In this document: positions 32,955 to 38,288 of the stretch, piece after piece
Position numbering within the stretch: position 1 is the stretch's first letter
Layout of the letters: each line of letters opens with the position of its first letter
Origin: Gemmobacter sp964439015
GTDB lineage: Bacteria; Pseudomonadota; Alphaproteobacteria; Rhodobacterales; Rhodobacteraceae
Assembly: GCA_964439015.1 (NCBI GenBank)
Contig: CAYTMV010000021.1
Coordinates: 1 to 38,288 of the forward strand
Length of the DNA stretch: 38,288 bases
Reading direction: 5' to 3'
Made by a program: the position numbers and the translations under genes
Notes under the pieces: model-generated
Database searches by the model: none
What the model saw: only the letters and a program-made list of their open reading frames with translations
What the model was told of the DNA's origin: nothing

Positions 32955-33744
32955 GGGCGGCCTCCGGTCCGGTGATGCGATGGGGATGGGTGAAAACCTC
33001 GAACCCGTCAGGACGGGCGAGGCCGATAAGGGTCAATCCCGCCGCCTCGGCCTGCTGGACGGCGGCGGCGGTGGGGGCAGAGGTGCCGATCAGCACCGGA
33101 ACGCCCGCAGCACAGGCTTTCTGCACCATGTCGATCGAGATGCGGCAGGTCAGCACCACGGCGCCTTGCGCCGCGGCTTCGGGCGGCAATGCGCCGATCA
33201 GCTTGTCGAGCGCATTGTGGCGGCCGACATCTTCGCGCGAGAGGGTGATCCCGCCTCGCCAGAAGGCCGCGCCATGGGCGGCGCGGGTGGCGTCATGCAG
33301 GGGCTGATGGCCTTCGAGGGCGGCCACAGCGGCCAGAACCTGACGTGCGGTCAGCGAGAAGCCCGAGGTCACGGGACGGGTGGGGCGCATCGCCTCGGCC
33401 AGACTGTCCAGCCCGCACAGGCCACAGCCCACAGGGCCCGCCATGCTGCGCCGGCGCGTGGCCTCACGAGCCGAGGCCGCGGGGGCCAGCCAGATGCGCA
33501 GGTCGATACCTTGCGGCGTCTCGACCGGTTCGATCGACAGGATTTCGTCGCGCGTGGCGATACCCTCGGTCAGGGTGAAGCCGCGCGCAAAGTCTTCAAG
33601 ATCCGCGGGCGTGGCCATCATCACCGCGCGGGTCGATCCGTCATAGGTCAGCGCCACCGCCACCTCGGCCGGCAGCACCCGGCTGTCCGGGCTGCAGGCC
33701 CCTGCGCGAAACCGCAGGGCCGGGGTGGGGTGGCGCGTCTCCAT
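32944..33744 (-). CDS. fdhD: Formate dehydrogenase accessory sulfurtransferase FdhD (FdsC)
   Basis: A 266-residue accessory protein that binds bis-MGD cofactor and transfers sulfur to it before insertion into formate dehydrogenase. The CxxC pair is at Cys107 and Cys110 in GPVGCGLCGLDSL; HDATRAAHGAAF, EDVGRHNALDKLIG and LTCRISIDMVQKACAAGVPVL are FdhD signatures, as is GTSAPTAAAV. I take ATG 33744, giving METRHPTP; the longer frame to 33804 would run 60 bp into fdsA. Its start shares the A of the fdsA stop (TGATG), which couples the two translations. It is FdsC in Rhodobacter capsulatus nomenclature. Confidence 0.93.
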   Translation of the reverse strand: METRHPTPALRFRAGACSPDSRVLPAEVAVALTYDGSTRAVMMATPADLEDFARGFTLTEGIATRDEILSIEPVETPQGIDLRIWLAPAASAREATRRRSMAGPVGCGLCGLDSLAEAMRPTRPVTSGFSLTARQVLAAVAALEGHQPLHDATRAAHGAAFWRGGITLSREDVGRHNALDKLIGALPPEAAAQGAVVLTCRISIDMVQKACAAGVPVLIGTSAPTAAAVQQAEAAGLTLIGLARPDGFEVFTHPHRITGPEAAHVA

Positions 33745-36635
33745 CACTCGGCCGCCGCGATCCGGCGGGACATGGCGGCGAGGTTGACATATTCCTCCTG
33801 CCACTCGGTCGGGCCGTTGGAGGGGCTGACCTGCACCGCCGTCACCTTGTATTCCGGGCAGTTGGTCGCCCAGTCGGAATAATCGGTGGTCACCACATTG
33901 GCCTGCGTGGCCGGGTGGTGGAAGGTGGTGTAGACCACGCCGGGCGAGACCTTGTCGGTCACCGTCGCGCGCAGCGTCGTTTCCCCGGCGCGAGAGGCGA
34001 GGCGCACATAATCGCCATCGCGCACGCCCCGAACCTCGGCGTCATGCGGGTGGATCTCCAGCACATCCTCGGCGTGCCAGACCACGTTCTCGGTCCGGCG
34101 GGTCTGCGCGCCGACGTTGTATTGCGACAGGATGCGCCCGGTGGTCAGCAGCAGCGGGAAGCGCGGCCCGGTCTTTTCGTCGGTCGCCACATATTCGGTG
34201 CGGATCAGCTTGCCGCGCCCGCGCACGAAGCCGTCGATATGCATCAGCGGCGTGCCTTCCGGCGCCTTTTCGTTGCAGGGCCATTGCACCGAGCCCAGTT
34301 CCTCGATCCGGTCATAGCTGACGCCGGCGAAGCTGGGGGTGGTCATGGCGATTTCTTCCATGATCTGCGCCGGGTGGGTGTAGTTCCAGTCCGCGCCCAT
34401 GGCGCGGGCGAACATCTGCGTCACTTCCCAGTCGGCATAGCCCTGCTTGGGCGCCATCACCTTGCGCACCATGTTGATGCGGCGCTCGGCATTGGTGAAG
34501 GTGCCGTCCTTTTCAAGGAAGGTCGAGCCGGGGAAGAACACATGGGCGTAGTTCGCGGTCTCGTTCAGGAACAGGTCGTGGACGATCACGCATTCCATCG
34601 CCGCAAGGCCCGCCGCGACGTGGCGGGTGTCGGGATCGGATTGCAGGATGTCCTCGCCCTGACAGTAGAGGCCCTTGAAGGTGCCCTCGACCGCGGCATC
34701 CAGCATGTTGGGGATGCGCAGGCCGGGCTCGGGGTCGATCTCGACGCCCCAGGCGGCCTCATAGATCGCGCGGACCTCGGGGTTCTTGACGTGGCGATAG
34801 CCGGGCAGCTCGTGCGGGAAGCTGCCCATGTCGCAGCTGCCCTGCACGTTGTTCTGGCCGCGCAGCGGGTTCACGCCCACGCCGGGGCGACCGATATTGC
34901 CGGTCAGTATGGCCAGGTTGGCGATGCCGATCACGGTGGTGGAGCCTTGGGAGTGTTCGGTCACGCCCAGGCCGTAATAGATCGCCGCATTGCCGCCGGT
35001 GGCGTAAAGACGCGCCGCGCCGCGCACCTCGGCCGCCGGCACGCCGGTCAGGGCCTCGGTCGCCTCGGGCGAGTGGCGGGGATCGCTGATGAACTCGGCA
35101 TAATCCTCAAACTCGTCCCAGTCGCAGCGGGTGCGGATGAACTCTTCGTTATACAGTTTCTCCGTCACGATCACATGCGCCAGCGCCGAGACGATGGCGA
35201 CATTGGTGCCGGGCTTCAGCGCCAGATGGTGGGCGGCCTTGTAATGCGCGCCTTCCACCATCTCGGTGCGGCGGGGGTCGACCACGATCAGCCTGGCGCC
35301 CTGACGCAGCCGCTTTTTCAGACGGCTGGCAAAGACCGGGTGGCCCGAGGCCGGGTTGGCACCGATCACCAGCGCCACGTCGCACTGCTCGACCGAGTCG
35401 AAATCCTGCGTGCCGGCCGAAGTGCCGAAGGTCTGGCCCAGACCATAGCCGGTGGGCGAATGGCAGACGCGGGCGCAGGTGTCGGTGTTGTTGTTGCGGA
35501 ACACCGCGCGGGTCAGCTTTTGCACCAGATAGGTTTCTTCATTGGTGCAGCGGCTGGAGGTGATGACACCCACCGATTGGCGGCCGTATTTTTCCTGAAT
35601 GGCCTTCATCCGGGTGGCGGCAAACTCCATCGCCTCGGCCCAGCTGACCTCGCGCCACGGCTCGTGGATCGTGTCGCGGATCATCGGGTTCAGGATGCGA
35701 TCCTGATGGGTGGCGTAGCCATAGGCAAAGCGGCCCTTCACGCAGCTATGGCCGCGATTGGCCTTGCCGTGCTTGTAGGGGACCATCCGCACCAGCTCGT
35801 CGCCGCGCATCTCGGCCTTGAATTGGCAGCCCACGCCGCAATAGGCGCAGGTGGTGACGATGCTGCGTTCGGGCGTGCCGATGTCGATCACCGATTTCTC
35901 GACCAGAGTCGCGGTGGGGCAGGCCTGCACGCAGGCGCCGCAGCTGACGCAATCCGAGGTCAGGAAATTGTCGGCGCTGACGCCAGCCTTGACGCGGCTG
36001 TCCCAGCCGCGGCCCTCGATCGTCAGGGCGAAGGTGCCTTGCACCTCCTCGCAGGCGCGGACGCAGCGGTTGCAGACGATGCACTTGGCCGGATCAAAGG
36101 TGAAATAGGGGTTACTGTCGTCCTTCGGCAGCCATTCGGGATTGGCCTCGCCGCTGGTGTTGCGGGCGGCGAAGTGATTGGCCAGCGTGTCGCCCTTGGG
36201 CGCCTCATAGCGCACGTCGCGCAGGCCCACGGCGCCGGCCATGTCCTGCAACTCGCAATCGCCATTGGCCGCGCAGGTCAGGCAGTCCAGCGGGTGGTCG
36301 GAGATATAAAGCTCCATCACGCCCTTGCGCAGCTGTTTCAGCTTGCCGGTCTGGGTCTTGACGCTGATGCCGGGGGCAACGGGGGTGGTGCAGCTGGCGG
36401 GGGTGCCGTTGCGGCCCTCGATCTCCACCAGACACAGCCGGCACGATCCGAACGCCTCGAGGCTGTCGGTCGCGCACAGTTTCGGCACCGTGATGCCGAT
36501 CTCGGCCGCGGCGCGCATGATGCTGGTGCCTTCCGGCACGGTGACCTCGAAACCGTCGATAGTCAACGTGACCATCTGTTTGGACTTGGCGGCGGGGGTG
36601 CCATAGTCGCGGTCGGGAAGGATGAAGTCTTTCAT
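33744..36635 (-). CDS. fdsA: NAD-dependent formate dehydrogenase, molybdenum alpha subunit
   Basis: A 963-residue catalytic subunit oxidising formate to CO2. The N-terminal NuoG-like ferredoxin domain holds a [2Fe-2S] cluster (Cys54, 65, 68, 82), a His-Cys3 [4Fe-4S] site (His114, Cys118, 121, 127) and two further [4Fe-4S] sets (Cys185, 188, 191, 195 and Cys229, 232, 235, 239). The bis-MGD domain begins with a fourth cubane (Cys263, 266, 270, 298). Molybdenum is bound by Cys391, next to His392, in TCARVCHSPTGYG, a Cys-type rather than selenocysteine enzyme. GVTEHSQGS and a C-terminal TTGRILSQYNVGAQTRRT complete the family. Its ATG overlaps the fdsB stop by 4 bp. Confidence 0.97.
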   Translation of the reverse strand: MKDFILPDRDYGTPAAKSKQMVTLTIDGFEVTVPEGTSIMRAAAEIGITVPKLCATDSLEAFGSCRLCLVEIEGRNGTPASCTTPVAPGISVKTQTGKLKQLRKGVMELYISDHPLDCLTCAANGDCELQDMAGAVGLRDVRYEAPKGDTLANHFAARNTSGEANPEWLPKDDSNPYFTFDPAKCIVCNRCVRACEEVQGTFALTIEGRGWDSRVKAGVSADNFLTSDCVSCGACVQACPTATLVEKSVIDIGTPERSIVTTCAYCGVGCQFKAEMRGDELVRMVPYKHGKANRGHSCVKGRFAYGYATHQDRILNPMIRDTIHEPWREVSWAEAMEFAATRMKAIQEKYGRQSVGVITSSRCTNEETYLVQKLTRAVFRNNNTDTCARVCHSPTGYGLGQTFGTSAGTQDFDSVEQCDVALVIGANPASGHPVFASRLKKRLRQGARLIVVDPRRTEMVEGAHYKAAHHLALKPGTNVAIVSALAHVIVTEKLYNEEFIRTRCDWDEFEDYAEFISDPRHSPEATEALTGVPAAEVRGAARLYATGGNAAIYYGLGVTEHSQGSTTVIGIANLAILTGNIGRPGVGVNPLRGQNNVQGSCDMGSFPHELPGYRHVKNPEVRAIYEAAWGVEIDPEPGLRIPNMLDAAVEGTFKGLYCQGEDILQSDPDTRHVAAGLAAMECVIVHDLFLNETANYAHVFFPGSTFLEKDGTFTNAERRINMVRKVMAPKQGYADWEVTQMFARAMGADWNYTHPAQIMEEIAMTTPSFAGVSYDRIEELGSVQWPCNEKAPEGTPLMHIDGFVRGRGKLIRTEYVATDEKTGPRFPLLLTTGRILSQYNVGAQTRRTENVVWHAEDVLEIHPHDAEVRGVRDGDYVRLASRAGETTLRATVTDKVSPGVVYTTFHHPATQANVVTTDYSDWATNCPEYKVTAVQVSPSNGPTEWQEEYVNLAAMSRRIAAAE

Positions 36636-38161
36636 TCCGCGGCCTCCTTCATCGGGGCGAAGTCATCGGGAAAATGGGTCACGGCCGACATCACCGGATA
36701 GGGGGTGAAGCCGCCAAGGGCGCAGAGCGAGCCTGCCTTCATCGTCTCGCACAGGTCGGCCAGCAGCGGCATGGCGCTGGTATCGCCCTGGGCGATGCGG
36801 TCCAGCGTTTCCACGCCGCGCACCGCGCCGATTCGGCATGGCGTGCATTTGCCGCAGGATTCGATGGCGCAGAACTCCATCGCGAAGCGGGCCATCTTCA
36901 GCATGTCGGCGCTGTCGTCGAATACGACAATCCCGGCATGGCCGATCAGGGCGTTTTGCCCCGCATATTCTTCATAGCCGAACGGCACGTCGAACTGATG
37001 GGGCGCGAGATAGGCGCCCAGCGGCCCGCCCACCTGCACCGCCTTGACCGGGCGGCCGCTGGCGGTGCCGCCGGCCAGATCGGTGACGATCTGGCGCAGG
37101 CTCATGCCAAAGGCCGCCTCGAACAGCCCGCCATGCTTGACGTTGCCGGCAATCTGCAGCGGGATCGTGCCGCGCGACCGGCCGATGCCGAGGGCGGCAT
37201 AGGCAGCCGCCCCGTTGGCCAGCACGGTCGGCACGCTCGCCAGCGAAATCACGTTGTTGACCACGGTGGGTCGGCCCATGAAGCCCTGCAGGGCCGGCAG
37301 CGGCGGCTTGGCGCGCACGGTGCCGCGCTTGCCCTCAAGGCTGTTCAGAAGGCTGGTCTCTTCGCCACAGACATAGGCGCCGGCGCCCACACGCACCTCG
37401 ATGTCGAAGGCCGGGCCACGACCCATGACGGATGCGCCCAGCACGCCGCCCGCCCGCGCCACGTCCAACGCCGCCTGCATCACCTCGATCGCGTCGGGAT
37501 ATTCGGACCGGATGTAGACAAAGCCCTTGGTCGCGCCGCAAGCCAGGCCCGCGATGGTCATGCCCTCGATCAGGGTGAGGGGGTCGCCCTCCATCAACAT
37601 GCGGTCGGCGAAGGTGCCGCTGTCGCCCTCATCGGCGTTGCAGACGATGTATTTGCGCGGGCCTGCGGCCTGACGCACGGTGTCCCATTTGATCCCGGTG
37701 GGAAAGCCCGCGCCACCACGGCCGCGCAGGCCCGAGGCCTTGACCTCTTCGACGATCGTCGCCGCGTCCATCTCCAGCGCGCGCTCCAGCCCTTTCAGGC
37801 CGCCATGCGCGCGATAGTCGGCAAGGCTCAGCGGGTCGATCACACCGACGCGGGCGAAGGTCAGGCGGGTCTGCGCGCGCAGCCACGGCAGCTCATCGGT
37901 GCGGCCCAGGGCCTTGGGGTGCTGATCCCAACCGGATGCGAACAGGCCAGCCACGTCATCGGCGCAAACCGGGCCAAAGGCCATGCGGCCGGTCGCGGTC
38001 TCAACCTCGACCAGCGGCTCCAGCCAGACCATGCCGCGGCTGCCGTTGCGGACCAGCTGCACATCCAGGCCCCGGCGCGTGGCCTCGGCGGCGATGGCCT
38101 TGGCTACCGCATCGGCCCCCAGCGCCTTGGCGGCGGCATCGCGTGGAACGTAAATCCTCAT
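36632..38161 (-). CDS. fdsB: NAD-dependent formate dehydrogenase, beta subunit (diaphorase)
   Basis: A 509-residue NuoF-like subunit carrying FMN, a [4Fe-4S] cluster and the NAD site. Residues 1-75 form a thioredoxin-like domain, as in the NuoE/NuoF fusion type, without an obvious Cys set. GLRGRGGAGFPTG (144-156) and CNADEGDSGTFADR (174-187) are FMN/NADH-binding; GAGAYVCGEETSLLNSLEGKRG follows near 260-280. The cluster ligands are Cys436, 439 and 442 in ESCGKCTPCRIG and Cys480 in GSLCALGG. It receives electrons from FdsA and reduces NAD+. Its start overlaps the fdsG stop by 4 bp (ATGA). Confidence 0.96.
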   Translation of the reverse strand: MRIYVPRDAAAKALGADAVAKAIAAEATRRGLDVQLVRNGSRGMVWLEPLVEVETATGRMAFGPVCADDVAGLFASGWDQHPKALGRTDELPWLRAQTRLTFARVGVIDPLSLADYRAHGGLKGLERALEMDAATIVEEVKASGLRGRGGAGFPTGIKWDTVRQAAGPRKYIVCNADEGDSGTFADRMLMEGDPLTLIEGMTIAGLACGATKGFVYIRSEYPDAIEVMQAALDVARAGGVLGASVMGRGPAFDIEVRVGAGAYVCGEETSLLNSLEGKRGTVRAKPPLPALQGFMGRPTVVNNVISLASVPTVLANGAAAYAALGIGRSRGTIPLQIAGNVKHGGLFEAAFGMSLRQIVTDLAGGTASGRPVKAVQVGGPLGAYLAPHQFDVPFGYEEYAGQNALIGHAGIVVFDDSADMLKMARFAMEFCAIESCGKCTPCRIGAVRGVETLDRIAQGDTSAMPLLADLCETMKAGSLCALGGFTPYPVMSAVTHFPDDFAPMKEAAE

Positions 38162-38288
38162 GCCCGCACCTCCGAAGCGATCTGCTGCACGGTGTCCTCA
38201 TCCAGACGGCCCACCAGCTTGCCATCCACCAGAGCCGAAGGCGCGCAGGCGCATAGGCCGAGGCAGAACACCGGCTCCAGCGTCACGG
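38158..38288 (-). CDS. fdsG: NAD-dependent formate dehydrogenase, gamma subunit, C-terminal end only
   Basis: The last 42 residues of the NuoE-like gamma subunit are visible, reading VTLEPVFCLGLCACAPSALV, then DGKLVGRLDEDTVQQIASEV and a final RA. CLGLC with a following CA(C)AP is the second half of the [2Fe-2S] site. The N-terminal part lies outside the window. It is the first gene of the fds operon that I can see. Confidence 0.92.
   Translation of the reverse strand, partial: VTLEPVFCLGLCACAPSALVDGKLVGRLDEDTVQQIASEVRA

Noticed and set aside
33915..36701. A 928-residue open frame on the plus strand opposite fdsA
   Set aside because: It is the antisense shadow of a high-GC gene: the minus strand carries every cluster and molybdenum ligand of FdsA, and the plus-strand product is rich in His, Gly, Ala and Arg with no domain or ribosome-binding site.
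36632..38161. fdsB/fdsG as nuoF/nuoE of respiratory complex I
   Set aside because: The following gene is a molybdenum formate dehydrogenase with FdhD and FdsD, and FdsB has the extra N-terminal thioredoxin-like domain, so these are formate dehydrogenase subunits.

Overview
This window is a stretch of core chromosome from a GC-rich alphaproteobacterium, most likely a member of the Rhodobacterales/Paracoccaceae (Paracoccus- or Rhodobacter-like). The evidence is the gene content: ethylmalonyl-CoA pathway enzymes (ethylmalonyl-CoA mutase and a 318-residue Mcl1-type malyl-CoA lyase), a complete fdsGBA-C-D molybdenum formate dehydrogenase operon, the alphaproteobacterial low-complexity protein TIGR02302/DUF4175 beside lysA, and the way sucC, sucD, sucA, sucB and lpd are grouped. 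I see no rRNA, tRNA, CRISPR array, prophage, integrase or insertion sequence.

Layout. 1-3960 (+): end of peptidase T, a MOFRL-type glycerate kinase, a SAM methyltransferase and an exported protein of unknown function. 4135-12935 (+): the lower TCA cycle, sucC, a small lipoprotein gene, sucD, sucA, sucB and, after a 342-bp gap, lpd; a striking double operator precedes sucC. 13049-15013 (-): ethylmalonyl-CoA mutase. 15161-16830 (+): a PlsB-type acyltransferase and a DUF2892 membrane protein. 16880-20560 (-): pheS, rplT, rpmI, a small membrane protein and pyruvate kinase. 20740-21504 (+) and 21541-23106 (-): an N-formylglutamate amidohydrolase-family protein, a D-amino-acid transaminase and an ICMT-like membrane methyltransferase. 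23314-25508 (+): mcl1 and accA. 25565-27865 (-): ftsE, ftsX and plsC as one tight operon. 28062-28841 (+): a zinc-ribbon membrane protein. 28861-32659 (-): lysA and DUF4175. 32733-38288 (-): fdsG (cut by the window edge), fdsB, fdsA, fdhD/fdsC and fdsD with overlapping start and stop codons.

How it fits together. The window is dominated by central carbon metabolism: oxidation of 2-oxoglutarate to succinate, glycolytic pyruvate formation, acetyl-CoA assimilation through the ethylmalonyl-CoA pathway (whose products enter as malate and succinyl-CoA), malonyl-CoA supply for lipids with two glycerolipid acyltransferases, and formate oxidation to NADH. The most interesting non-coding signals are several different palindromes in front of these metabolic genes: two copies of TGTGATCACA exactly 21 bp apart before sucC, a palindrome inside a candidate pyk promoter followed by a 3 x 15-bp tandem repeat, and a 17-bp palindrome in the ecm leader. 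There is also a dispersed GC-rich repeat present twice in opposite orientation. I found no clearly new multi-gene system; the novelty is mainly regulatory, plus a few uncharacterised proteins.
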